Shown one piece after another: positions 55,179-63,640 of a stretch of DNA of 64,000 nt. The stretch's first letter is position 1. The number at the start of each line of letters is the position of its first letter. The DNA comes from Candidatus Melainabacteria bacterium (GTDB lineage Bacteria; Cyanobacteriota; Vampirovibrionia; LMEP-6097). The DNA lies in the NCBI GenBank assembly GCA_005110385.1, contig DUDT01000012.1, positions 1 to 64,000 of the forward strand. The letters run 5' to 3'. The notes under the pieces were generated by a model. The model saw only the letters and a list, made by a program, of their open reading frames with translations. It ran no database searches and was not told where the DNA came from. A program made the translations under genes and the position numbers.

Positions 55179-56036
55179 TTAATTCTTTAAATTTAATAAT
55201 AATCCTCTTACTTCTTTCAATACTATATCCCCAACGTTTGTACCTGAATTGTTTCTTGTTCTAGGATCGTTAGCTGCTTCTGCACGACTTACGACATCTG
55301 AGTTTAACTGAGTTAACGTGACATTTTCTCCAGGTTTTGTATCGTCGCTTAAATCAAAGGTTCTTCTGTGAGTACCTAGTCCACTTCTGTTGCCATCTTC
55401 TCTGGAATTGCCGTTACGATGAGCTCCGATGATTGTATATTTTATTGTGTTATTTTCTATCCAAGCATCTGAAATGACAGAAACGTGACCACCTTCACGG
55501 CCAGAATATGTGTAAATAGAGCCAATTAAAGCTTCTTTTACGGCAGCATCACCTTCTTGAACTAATGAATCAACATAGGCTTTGTTAAGTTTCTGGCTTG
55601 TCCCAAGACCTGCAGCTGCGACCGCCCCAGAGAATCCTCTAACTCTCGTTTCCCAATCTTTGACGCTCTTCCATACATATGCTTGTGGTTGATGAGGTTT
55701 GAGTTTAGCAAAATCTTCTGGGGTTAAATAATTCTTCATGAACCCCCATAAGCTAGTCACACAATCCATGCCATTAGAGTTAGATGGATCTGTTCTTTGG
55801 TACCTCATTCCAGCACGTCTTGCGGAGCTTAAGAAATCGTCAAATGATGTTTTGAAAGCTTGACTGGAAGAGCTGCTTGAGGGGTTTGTTACGTCAGGGA
55901 TAGAGTTAGTATCAATAGGATTTGGTAATGTGCCACTTTCAGGGTGAGTTGGAGCAATTTTAGCTGCTGGGTTAGTGGAAGAGACTAATCCTTTATAGAA
56001 TGTATGACGATCTAGAAGTGCTGAATTGATCACCAA
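55179..56036 (-). CDS. Predicted secreted CHAP/NlpC-like cysteine hydrolase, paralogue of 58584
   Basis: The catalytic domain (about 60-285) has NGMDCVTSLWGFMKNYLTPE with Cys92, GFSGAVAAAGLG, then YSGREGGHVSVISDAW with His184 and IIGAHRNGN with a possible third residue. This Cys-His-polar order fits amidases and endopeptidases that cut peptidoglycan peptides. It aligns along its length with the protein at 58584. The N-terminal 60 residues are Ser/Pro/Asn-rich and there is no Sec signal. The exact bond cut is unknown. Confidence 0.7.
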   Translation of the reverse strand: MVINSALLDRHTFYKGLVSSTNPAAKIAPTHPESGTLPNPIDTNSIPDVTNPSSSSSSQAFKTSFDDFLSSARRAGMRYQRTDPSNSNGMDCVTSLWGFMKNYLTPEDFAKLKPHQPQAYVWKSVKDWETRVRGFSGAVAAAGLGTSQKLNKAYVDSLVQEGDAAVKEALIGSIYTYSGREGGHVSVISDAWIENNTIKYTIIGAHRNGNSREDGNRSGLGTHRRTFDLSDDTKPGENVTLTQLNSDVVSRAEAANDPRTRNNSGTNVGDIVLKEVRGLLLNLKN

Positions 56037-56167
56037 AGCTCCTTTGTAGCTTGAAAATACTACAAGTGAAAAAGGGTTAGATGATTGATATTAAAATAAT
56101 ACGCTTAACCCTGGTTGTTTATGTGTTAAAATCTCTTCTAATCCTTGAAAAGTGACTTAATGAGATT

Positions 56168-56782
56168 ATGGGTTACTTAAACTTTATTTTAGTGTTTTTT
56201 TTAATGTCGCTTAGCCTGATAGAGGCGAGACATCTTCCTTTTAGTAAGATTAGTTACGCTCTTAGAGCTGATGATTCTCGGAAAGAGGAGATAGATTCTT
56301 CTAATCAGTCTAATGAAGCGGTCGCCACGTTTTATGTACCAGGCGGCGTAAATATAACTTCGACTTTAGGTACTAAAGATAGAAAAGGTAACACTTTAAT
56401 AGGACATAGAGTAGAGGATATAGTAAGTAAGCTTCAGGAATTTAAAAATGAAGGTTTATCTAAAAGAAAAGCTCTTTCTAGAATTAAAGATGAAGATGTT
56501 TACATAGGAGTGGCTGCTGATCACACTGATCCTAAAAATAGCTACGGAACTATGATCTCTATAGATTCGGATAGGCTTACTGAAAAATTTAAGTTAAAAG
56601 AAATTTATGAGGATTTAGAGTTTAAAGATCTGCATGTGAGGATAGTAGATACTGGTGGAGCGTTTGTTGGTAATGGTTCTCTGCGTATTGATATAGCTTT
56701 AGCTAGTTTGGATATGGCTTATGCTATTGGTAGGCTTAGGTTGAGTTTGGTTTATTTGGGGTGTGAGCAGTTTGCGTGTTAG
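56168..56782 (+). CDS. Exported 3D-domain (double-psi beta-barrel) protein
   Basis: A signal peptide (GYLNFILVFFLMSLSLIEA) precedes a C-terminal 3D-like domain: VYIGVAADHTDPKNSYGTMI at about 117, HVRIVDTGGAFVGNGSLRID at about 157 with the DTGG motif, and the third Asp in RIDIALA. The 3D domain occurs in lytic transglycosylase MltA and in cell-wall hydrolases of Bacillota. ATFYVPGGVNITST near 54 may be part of the barrel. It is the one member of this cluster with a Sec signal. It converges with the SleB-like gene, overlapping by four bases. Confidence 0.7.
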   Translation: MGYLNFILVFFLMSLSLIEARHLPFSKISYALRADDSRKEEIDSSNQSNEAVATFYVPGGVNITSTLGTKDRKGNTLIGHRVEDIVSKLQEFKNEGLSKRKALSRIKDEDVYIGVAADHTDPKNSYGTMISIDSDRLTEKFKLKEIYEDLEFKDLHVRIVDTGGAFVGNGSLRIDIALASLDMAYAIGRLRLSLVYLGCEQFAC

Positions 56783-57384
56783 GCAAATGTCACAAGTTCT
56801 CTGTTCCCAGCGGTATTGAAAGTATGGTTTCCGAGTGCTATGTTATTAACATTTTGAGAAGGATCATTAAAAGCATAACCTGCTCGGAATCCAGTTGCTG
56901 CCATTATTTTAATCGTTTGATCAGAAGATTTACCAGAAGTTTGTAATTGTTTTTTAAGTTCCTCTGAATTTAAGGCTAGGTTTAGTGCCTGTAAAGCTTT
57001 TTCTCGATTAGCTGCTGATAAAGGTGTATTTAATTTCCCTTGAGCATATGGTTGGTATTGGTTTGGTGCTTCAATGATATCCTTTAGGCTAGTGCCTTTG
57101 GCACCGAACACGCCAGGCTTTACTTTTCCTGATTGAACTAATGCGTATCTATTTAATATTGATTTAATGACAGCTGCTTCTCCTAGAACCCCTTCGCCAC
57201 CAGCTTCTGCGTGAGCTAGTCTTAGGAGTGATTCTTGTTCTTCAGCATTTATTTTTAAATTGCCTAGGTCTATGTTTGTGCTTGGGGTTGTTGGGGCGTT
57301 GGTTGTGCTTGGCTGGGTTGAAGGGGTGCCATTGAATAAAAAAGCAAATGGATTGGGAAAAGAGGGTAGTGGTAATGTCGTCAT
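56779..57384 (-). CDS. SleB-like cell-wall hydrolase with an NPFAFLF N-terminal motif
   Basis: The domain at about 45-200 has LLRLAHAEAGGEGVLGEAAV with a likely catalytic Glu60, IKSILNRYALVQSG, and NQYQPYAQGKLN, matching the Hydrolase_2 (SleB/CwlJ) pattern of lytic transglycosylase-like enzymes. The N-terminus TTLPLPSFPNPFAFLFNGTP, followed by a Thr/Pro/Ser-rich linker, resembles the next gene upstream. No Sec signal. It lies three bases downstream of that gene, so they are cotranscribed. Confidence 0.75.
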   Translation of the reverse strand: MTTLPLPSFPNPFAFLFNGTPSTQPSTTNAPTTPSTNIDLGNLKINAEEQESLLRLAHAEAGGEGVLGEAAVIKSILNRYALVQSGKVKPGVFGAKGTSLKDIIEAPNQYQPYAQGKLNTPLSAANREKALQALNLALNSEELKKQLQTSGKSSDQTIKIMAATGFRAGYAFNDPSQNVNNIALGNHTFNTAGNRELVTFA

Positions 57385-57387
57385 GTT

Positions 57388-58071
57388 TTATGCAGTTGTT
57401 AGGCTTCTATTGTTTGTTGTAGCGACTGTGCTATTTCCATAACTTGGCTTTTGCACAGAGTGTACTATTGGGCTGTAATTACCTATAAAGCTTATATACT
57501 CCTCTAATGTGGAGGACTTAGCCGTTTTAGAGTCATTATCAATTAGGCGAATTTCATATTGACCAGTTTTTTGGTTGCGAACAGCAGTTACCATTGCAGC
57601 ATGATTGTTTTTATCTTTCCCACCAGCAGCTAAGTCATCTACTGATAGCCCAAGGTTTGCTTGGGTTGTTGTTGTTATAATGTCACCGACCTTAAGGCGG
57701 CCGTCATCAAAGGCGGCTTGTAAGTCCTGTATTCTTAGACCTTTGAGTTTTGGGTCTGCTGGTAAATTGCCGATCAAGTTACCACCAGATGCTGCACCTA
57801 ATTCTTTTTGGAGGAATTGCATAGCGGTCATAGACGTTTCAACGCATCCACCGGATCTGGTGAGCCTCCCGCGAGTCCAAGCACCAAGTTCTTTTGTTTT
57901 ATCAAATCCACTTAATATTTCTGCAAGTCTTAAATCTTTGGCACTAAGTGCTTGATTGGTATTTGTGCTTGTTAATGCTGGAGTGTTGTTATTACTTGTC
58001 GCAGTGTTTTGATTTGGATTTCCTTCAAATAAAAAGGCGAAGGGATTAAAAGCTGGTAGAGGAAAAGACAT
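57388..58071 (-). CDS. Predicted Cys-His hydrolase with an FNPFAFLFE N-terminal motif
   Basis: The ATG at 58071 has GGAG nine bases upstream and is preferred over one five codons earlier. The N-terminus SFPLPAFNPFAFLFEGNP is followed by an Asn/Thr-rich linker to about 42. The domain has GGCVETSMTAMQFLQKELGA with Cys76, then LKVGDIITTTTQAN, NNHAAMVTAV with His157 and IRLIDNDSKT with a third polar residue. This order suits a papain-like amidase, though I cannot place it in a named family. It is cotranscribed with the SleB-like gene. Confidence 0.65.
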   Translation of the reverse strand: MSFPLPAFNPFAFLFEGNPNQNTATSNNNTPALTSTNTNQALSAKDLRLAEILSGFDKTKELGAWTRGRLTRSGGCVETSMTAMQFLQKELGAASGGNLIGNLPADPKLKGLRIQDLQAAFDDGRLKVGDIITTTTQANLGLSVDDLAAGGKDKNNHAAMVTAVRNQKTGQYEIRLIDNDSKTAKSSTLEEYISFIGNYSPIVHSVQKPSYGNSTVATTNNRSLTTA

Positions 58072-58274
58072 AGTTAGTAACTCCATGAATATAAAGGTGG
58101 CGTTAAATAATTATTTATACTTACTTTATATCAAAAGGTATTAATTTGTTAAATTTAGGACTAACTTGAGATTAAGAAAAAAACTCCTTATTATGAGTAT
58201 TGTTTTCATTAAAATGAAAATAAATCTAAAAATATTTCAAGGAAAATGAGCCTGAATGGTATAATTCATCCTCT

Positions 58275-58580
58275 ATGTACGCAGTTGTTGAAATATCTGG
58301 AAAACAGTTCAAGGTCGAAGAAGGTCGCTTTATAGATGTAGACCTTCAGGCAGATGCTACTGAGTTTTCTTTTGATAAGGTTTTATTAGTTTCAGATGAT
58401 TCTGGCGTAAAGTCTGGTGCTCCATTCTTGAAGGGTGCAAGTGTCAAAGCTAAGTTAGTTAAAAATTTCAAAGACAAAAAAATTATAGTTTTTAAACAAA
58501 AGCCTAAAAAAGGTACAAGATTGAAGCAGGGTCATAGACAGCAATATAGCCGCGTGATGATTGAAAAAATTGAAGCTTAG
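58275..58580 (+). CDS. rplU: Large-subunit ribosomal protein L21
   Basis: A 101-aa 23S rRNA-binding protein. It has the start YAVVEISGKQFKVEEGRFID and the signature KKGTRLKQGHRQQYSRVMI. It is separated from rpmA and on the opposite strand, unlike the near-universal rplU-rpmA order. Its stop is three bases from the stop of the convergent hydrolase gene. Confidence 0.95.
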   Translation: MYAVVEISGKQFKVEEGRFIDVDLQADATEFSFDKVLLVSDDSGVKSGAPFLKGASVKAKLVKNFKDKKIIVFKQKPKKGTRLKQGHRQQYSRVMIEKIEA

Positions 58581-58583
58581 TCT

Positions 58584-59492
58584 CTATGCGTTTGCAATCT
58601 GTTTAGTCATTTCTGCGTAAACTATTGCTCCAGTTGATGATCCAGCACCACTTCTGTTTTGGGGGGCATTGGCTTTTTCTGCTCTTTGGATGACATCGTC
58701 ATTGATAGTTGCTAATGTCAGTGATTTATTTGGTTTTAAAAAATAACTAAGATCCTCTACTTGTGTACTAGTTCCAATTCCACTATTATTGCCTTCTTGA
58801 ACTTTTTTATTAAAATTATGGGGACCAAGAATTTCAAATTTAATATTCCCTTTCTCATCTTTCCAAGCTTTAGAAATAATGGCGACGTGTCCTTCACCCT
58901 CACCAGTTTTATCATTAGTTCCAGAGTAAGTAAAAATCTTACCAGTTAATTCCTGATTAATCTGTTCTGAAGTTTTTCCTTTTAATGAATTTACGTAAGT
59001 TGTATCTACTTTAAAACTTTTACCTAGACCTGCGTTTTTGATAGCTCCAGAGAAGCCAGCTGTTCTTTCTTCTAGAGTACCTTTGTTGACATAAGCATAA
59101 TCTTTAAGAGGCTCTAGTTTATCAAAGTCTTCTTTTGTTAAATAGTTGGCTAGAAAATTCCATGGACCAGTACAGCAATCCATGCCTTTAGCCTTTTTGC
59201 GATCCCTTATGGGATCTATGTTGTTATAGGTATAACCATCTTCAACTGCCGCTTGGTAAAACTGTTTTGCTGAATTTACGAATGCTCCTCCGCTTGAGTT
59301 ATTTCCTTGCTGTGTGCTGGTGTTTTGTGTCAGCGGAGACGAAGGACTATTCGTGGTATTTCCTTGTTGATTAGGAGAATTAGTAATCTGACCAAAAACA
59401 TTGTTGCTTGGGTCTGGGTAATTATTAGACGTTAAAGTACTATTTTCTAATAGATAAGCGTATGGATTGAAATAAGGCGATGGGGCTATCAT
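58584..59492 (-). CDS. Predicted CHAP/NlpC-like cysteine hydrolase with an FNPYAYLLE N-terminal motif
   Basis: The catalytic region (about 70-300) has AKGMDCCTGPWNFLANYLTK with Cys106/107, GFSGAIKNAGLGKSF, then GEGEGHVAIISKAW with His202 and LGPHNFN near 225. It aligns along its length with the protein at 55179, which has DCVT at the active site, so Cys106 is the probable nucleophile. The N-terminus IAPSPYFNPYAYLLENS and an Asn/Ser/Gln-rich linker to about 68 match the other cluster members. No Sec signal. A role in cutting peptidoglycan is inferred. Confidence 0.7.
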   Translation of the reverse strand: MIAPSPYFNPYAYLLENSTLTSNNYPDPSNNVFGQITNSPNQQGNTTNSPSSPLTQNTSTQQGNNSSGGAFVNSAKQFYQAAVEDGYTYNNIDPIRDRKKAKGMDCCTGPWNFLANYLTKEDFDKLEPLKDYAYVNKGTLEERTAGFSGAIKNAGLGKSFKVDTTYVNSLKGKTSEQINQELTGKIFTYSGTNDKTGEGEGHVAIISKAWKDEKGNIKFEILGPHNFNKKVQEGNNSGIGTSTQVEDLSYFLKPNKSLTLATINDDVIQRAEKANAPQNRSGAGSSTGAIVYAEMTKQIANA

Positions 59493-59546
59493 TAGATTTT
59501 TCTACTACTAGACAAAGCTTTGTTTTGTTAAAATTTGACGATGAGT

Positions 59547-60665
59547 TTAAGCTGGTACGCTGAGTCCACTCAAACCTTGCCTAAATGGTTTTATTGCATT
59601 TTCTGCAACAGTATTGCTAAACCTGCCAAATTGATACATGCCGCCTTGGACTATGGGCTTTGCTTGCTCAGTAATTTTTTTACCTTCATCTGCAAGAGTT
59701 TGCCCAGCTCCTTTTAATTTTTTCTGATGGAACCTAGATTCAGCGGAATATTGTTCTATACTGTTGAATTTTTTATTACCAAGGACTCTGTCTCCGACTC
59801 GAATTTCAAGATCTTTGAGCTTTGAACTCGCAGTATTCCACGAATGAGAATCCTGCTGATTGCGAATTAAATCTTTAGCATTAAGATCCTTGAGGTTCTC
59901 TCCAATCCTTAAGTTGAAGTTTTGTTGAGTATTTTCAATAGCTTGCCTTAAAGACGCATTATCTGTACCTATTTTTCTTACTTGCTTTAATGCATCAGTC
60001 ATGGCCATTTCTTTAAAAGCATCACCCTCTTTGAATTTAACCGTGAGGTTTTTGATATCATCCCAGTAACTAGCTTTCATTATGCTACTTAGATCATCAG
60101 TTAAAAGATTTTCGGCAATTTTTACTCCTTTACTATTAGCTTTTGCGGCATCAAAAGCTAAGGTAAAACCTTTATTGAGGTCTCCGATATTACCAACTGT
60201 TTTTTGTGCTCCCTTAAAGACTTCTGTTAATTTTGTAACATCTACTGCGGCTCCAAGTACAGGTATTGCTGAACCAAAGTAAGTCGCTGCTTCAAACATT
60301 GTGCCAACTCCAAAGCTACCATCTTGTAATGATCTTGCAAGAATGGATACACCGGATGTTAAGTCTGTAATAGCATCAAGAGGATTTACTAATGATTTAA
60401 CCATACTACCTGCGATACCTGCAATAGAATCAACTTTAGCGTTTGGATCAATTGCTGCAAAAGTTTCTCCGACAGTGGCAGCTCTGATAAAATCACCTAC
60501 AGCACCAAAAAAACCATCTTGACCTTTTGTATCTGTAATATTACTGAAGAGATCTTTTTTCTCCCCAGCGTCAAAAAATCCGAAAGCATCTGTTATATTG
60601 TCAATTTCACTGGTAATTAAACCAGGTCCTAAATTATTTAATCGAATTCCACTAAGTGCGTTCAT
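59547..60665 (-). CDS. Hypothetical protein, 372 aa
   Basis: I do not recognise this protein. It has no signal peptide. Residues 60-150 contain Gly/Ala-rich hydrophobic stretches (SIAGIAGSMVKSLVNPLDAI, then MFEAATYFGSAIPVLGAAVD) that may insert in or lie on a membrane. The second half is helical and Lys/Asn-rich. The pattern recalls pre-toxin regions of large secreted toxins and of T3SS translocators, but no motif settles it. It lies next to the hydrolase cluster on the same strand. Confidence 0.6.
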   Translation of the reverse strand: MNALSGIRLNNLGPGLITSEIDNITDAFGFFDAGEKKDLFSNITDTKGQDGFFGAVGDFIRAATVGETFAAIDPNAKVDSIAGIAGSMVKSLVNPLDAITDLTSGVSILARSLQDGSFGVGTMFEAATYFGSAIPVLGAAVDVTKLTEVFKGAQKTVGNIGDLNKGFTLAFDAAKANSKGVKIAENLLTDDLSSIMKASYWDDIKNLTVKFKEGDAFKEMAMTDALKQVRKIGTDNASLRQAIENTQQNFNLRIGENLKDLNAKDLIRNQQDSHSWNTASSKLKDLEIRVGDRVLGNKKFNSIEQYSAESRFHQKKLKGAGQTLADEGKKITEQAKPIVQGGMYQFGRFSNTVAENAIKPFRQGLSGLSVPA

Positions 60666-60860
60666 ATGTGTAGACCTGTTAATTAAAAAGCAAGGGAAAT
60701 AATTTATTTATACATATTTTTTTAATTTTTATTTCTATGGAAATTTTTAAAATAAATCAAAAAGATATGTAAATACTTTCTGGCGAGAATCATTGTAGTT
60801 ATTAAGGTATAAATTCACGATTTTAATTATTGTCGATTGAATTTATTTCATTAATAATAT

Positions 60861-61544
60861 ATGTCTATGAAATTAGGTTGGGAATTAGGAGAATGGGCTG
60901 GAAAAGCTTTCCTTCAGACTTTTAGGAAGAATATTCCAGAAGTTTTCAGTAAAGGAACTGCTGCTCTTAAATATGGTTTACTCCCAGAAGCTAATGCCGC
61001 CAAAACTATTATTGCCAAAGGATTAACGGGTGACTCTGCGGAACTTGCAACAACAGGAGCTAAAATAGCAGAAACTTTATGGTGGGCTCCAGTGCTTGCT
61101 AGGGGTGGTGGAATGCTAACTGATGGTCTTCAGCTTTGGTCAGTTGTTAAAGCTGCTGACGGTAATGAGTGGACTGCAAGTGAAAATATTGATCAACTTG
61201 CAATGAAAGGTACTGCTGTAGCTCTAGGAGCTGCTTCCATGAAAGTGAAAAATCCTTATCTGAAGCTGGGGTTGAGATTATCTTCTTTGGGAGTAGGTTT
61301 GGGTAATGATTTTGTTGAAAGTGCCATAGATTCTTCAAGGGGTAAGGCAAACTGGTTAGATAAAATAGCCTTTTTGGGTAATTTTGGAACCGTATATACT
61401 GATCAATATGGATTTGACCAAGGTAGTTATAGCCCTATCCGCCAATATTACAACAAAAGGGATCAAGAAAGCGGTGTTTTTAACTATGGTAAGGCACGTT
61501 TCTATCAAGAAAAAGAAGAAAACGAGTTGTTAACTGAGTCGTAA
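60861..61544 (+). CDS. Hypothetical protein, 227 aa
   Basis: I do not recognise this protein. The N-terminus MKLGWELGEWAGKAFLQTFR is amphipathic. The middle has Gly/Ala-rich helices (VLARGGGMLTDGLQLWSVVK, then MKGTAVALGAASMKVKNPYL) and an end rich in Tyr, Gln and Glu. No signal peptide. Its stop codon directly abuts the ATG of the next gene, so the two are almost certainly translated together. It is divergent from the gene at 59547. Confidence 0.65.
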   Translation: MSMKLGWELGEWAGKAFLQTFRKNIPEVFSKGTAALKYGLLPEANAAKTIIAKGLTGDSAELATTGAKIAETLWWAPVLARGGGMLTDGLQLWSVVKAADGNEWTASENIDQLAMKGTAVALGAASMKVKNPYLKLGLRLSSLGVGLGNDFVESAIDSSRGKANWLDKIAFLGNFGTVYTDQYGFDQGSYSPIRQYYNKRDQESGVFNYGKARFYQEKEENELLTES

Positions 61545-62288
61545 ATGGTACTAAAAAGGATTAGCCGAAATATAATTTCGTCTCCTAGCTTAGCTGGGAG
61601 ACTAGGTAACGTTGTTACTGTTGATGAAAACAGTGAAATTTCAAGAGCATTAGATACGGGAGATTCTCGCAGTAAGCTTGCCTTGTTATCAAAATCTAAT
61701 TTACCAAGCACTGTATTGGATCAAACAGCTTCTATCATTAACCAAACTGGTAAGTTAGTTAATAATTCTGGTGGCACCTTATCCAAATTAGTTAACAATT
61801 TTATAACTAACCCGCAGCAAGCTGGAAGGAAGACTTTAATCTCTTATCTTTCACCTGTTCTAAATCTATTTTCGATCACTAAATATATTAGTGCCTTGAG
61901 GGGATTTATGACTGGCAATGCAAGGCAATCAGTCGCTGATCTTATTAGTGGCTTAATCTTAAATTCAGTAGCTGGTGATTCAAAAAAACTTGCACTTGCA
62001 AATTCGCCTGATCAGGCGAAACAATTATTTCCAAATTCCTTGATTAAATTATTAGGTATTGGAATTATGGAATTTACTAAACAGCTTGACAGTGGTTCTG
62101 GCAGGCTCAATAAACTTGGAGGTAGCGAATCTATGCGCTGGGGAGTAAATAGTTTATTTACAGAAGTATTCGGTCCAATTCAAGGGCTTTTCAACACAGC
62201 TTTGTTTGGTCGAGGAAAAGTTTCAACTCCAGATGTCGATTTCGCGGAAAAAATGGTAATTCCTCCATTGGCAAGCCCTCAAAATTGA
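61545..62288 (+). CDS. Hypothetical protein, 247 aa, coupled to 60861
   Basis: I do not recognise this protein. Its ATG directly follows the TAA of the preceding gene. It has Leu/Ser/Asn-rich helical stretches such as GRKTLISYLSPVLNLFSITK, then ARQSVADLISGLILNS. No signal peptide. A decayed transposase follows its stop at once, on the opposite strand, so its 3' end may have been altered by insertion. Confidence 0.6.
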   Translation: MVLKRISRNIISSPSLAGRLGNVVTVDENSEISRALDTGDSRSKLALLSKSNLPSTVLDQTASIINQTGKLVNNSGGTLSKLVNNFITNPQQAGRKTLISYLSPVLNLFSITKYISALRGFMTGNARQSVADLISGLILNSVAGDSKKLALANSPDQAKQLFPNSLIKLLGIGIMEFTKQLDSGSGRLNKLGGSESMRWGVNSLFTEVFGPIQGLFNTALFGRGKVSTPDVDFAEKMVIPPLASPQN

Positions 62289-62295
62289 GAATAAG

Positions 62296-62680
62296 TGGAA
62301 ACCATTCAGCTAAGGAGAAGCTTTAGCACTCATTAGAATTTTAATATTTAATTTACTCAAAGCTTGAAAGTACTTATCACTACCGTATTCAGTGTCTTGA
62401 TTGCGGTGAATGGTAGTTGGAGAAAGGTTTTCTTTATGAATCACATGGTGGAAAGCTTTAATTGTTAAATCAGCATCATGCTTCTTTGAGATTGAGAAGC
62501 CAATTATGTGCTTGGTGTAAATATCTATGAAAGAATTTAAAGCAACAGCAAATCTACCCCTAGAGTGTCTGATTTGCTAAGCCTTTTCTAGATTGTGTTT
62601 GCTTAGATAGTATACTCTTCTGATGCCTGAGACACGCTGAAGCCATCATTCTTAACTCGATGTAGTAATGCGTCTATTCC
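62296..62680 (-). pseudogene. Remnant of an IS3/IS481-type transposase
   Basis: The minus strand reads a helix-turn-helix piece, IDALLHRVKNDGFSVSQASE, then after a stop and a deletion, integrase-core residues: RFAVALNSFIDIYTKHIIGF, KKHDADLTIKAFHHVIHKEN, and NQDTEYGSDKYFQALSKLNI. It continues with ILMSAKASP, a stop codon, and LNGF. The order and motifs match IS3-family DDE transposases. The intact-looking tail at the left edge of the window has the same block. Stops and a deletion rule out function. Confidence 0.8.
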
Positions 62681-62682
62681 GA

Positions 62683-63585
62683 TTAGCCAGTAAGAGCATT
62701 CCAATAATTACCAAGCCCTTCTTTAACTCCATCATTGGTTAGTAAACCTGCGACGGCTACTGCACCAATTCCCCAGCCAATAGGATTCCAGAAATTTAGA
62801 GCACCCACAGCAGTAAGTCCTCCTGTTGCCAGTGCTCCAGCTATCGGTATTCCCGCTCCTACTACTCCCGCGGTGACAACCTTGGTCGCATTCTTGTTAA
62901 ATTTTTCTTCATTGTCGATTTTTGTTTCAATTGAGCTAAGTTTTGTCGTAAAAGCATCATCAGTCGATAAAGCTTTTAATGAATTGGATATAGATTTAGC
63001 TATTTCTGGATTAGCCTTAAGTATGGTAGCGTAATTTCCATCTAAAATCTGCTCTGCACTATAGATACTTCCTTGTAATTTTCCATTCAATTTTTCTTTC
63101 AAACTTGCTTTCAAAGAAGCCTTTAAAGATTCTGGTAGAGAGTTTAGATCATCTAAAGCTTTAGTTATTTTCTCTACAGAATCACCAGTTTCTTTCAATG
63201 ATTCCAATATAGTGCGCTTATATCCTATATATTTATTAATATCTCCATTGTTAACACCAATTTTTTCTCTTGCTGTTTTAATTAAATCATCAACATTGTG
63301 TCCACCATCTTTCTCCTGTCCTTTTAGTTTTAATTCATATAATCTAATAAGTTCTGAGTTAGATAGGATTTTTTGGAGTTGAGCATCTTTTGTGACGGCT
63401 TCTGATTTGTTCGGTGTCCCAGTGGGTTCTTTTGAGTTCGTAAAGGGATCGTATGGTACTGCGAATTGTGTTGATGTATTTGTTTCAGGTGAAAGCAGTG
63501 AACCATAAATATTGGCAAATGAATTGCTGCCACTGTCTTGGCTTCTATTTGTTAATGATGAGTTAGCTATTAATGATCCTGACAT
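62683..63585 (-). CDS. Hypothetical protein, 300 aa, with hydrophobic C-terminus
   Basis: I do not recognise this protein. The N-terminal 60 residues are Ser/Asn/Thr/Pro-rich (SLTNRSQDSGSNSFANIYGS). The middle is helical and Lys/Leu/Ser-rich. The last 65 residues are Gly/Ala-rich and hydrophobic (VVTAGVVGAGIPIAGALATG, then FWNPIGWGIGAVAVAGLLT), enough for two membrane hairpins. This layout is seen in pore-forming or membrane-inserting effectors, but that is only a resemblance. No Sec signal. Confidence 0.6.
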   Translation of the reverse strand: MSGSLIANSSLTNRSQDSGSNSFANIYGSLLSPETNTSTQFAVPYDPFTNSKEPTGTPNKSEAVTKDAQLQKILSNSELIRLYELKLKGQEKDGGHNVDDLIKTAREKIGVNNGDINKYIGYKRTILESLKETGDSVEKITKALDDLNSLPESLKASLKASLKEKLNGKLQGSIYSAEQILDGNYATILKANPEIAKSISNSLKALSTDDAFTTKLSSIETKIDNEEKFNKNATKVVTAGVVGAGIPIAGALATGGLTAVGALNFWNPIGWGIGAVAVAGLLTNDGVKEGLGNYWNALTG

Positions 63586-63640
63586 GATTTTACCTTTTAT
63601 ATATACAAATAATTATTCTTTTTTTTTTGATAATGTGTTA

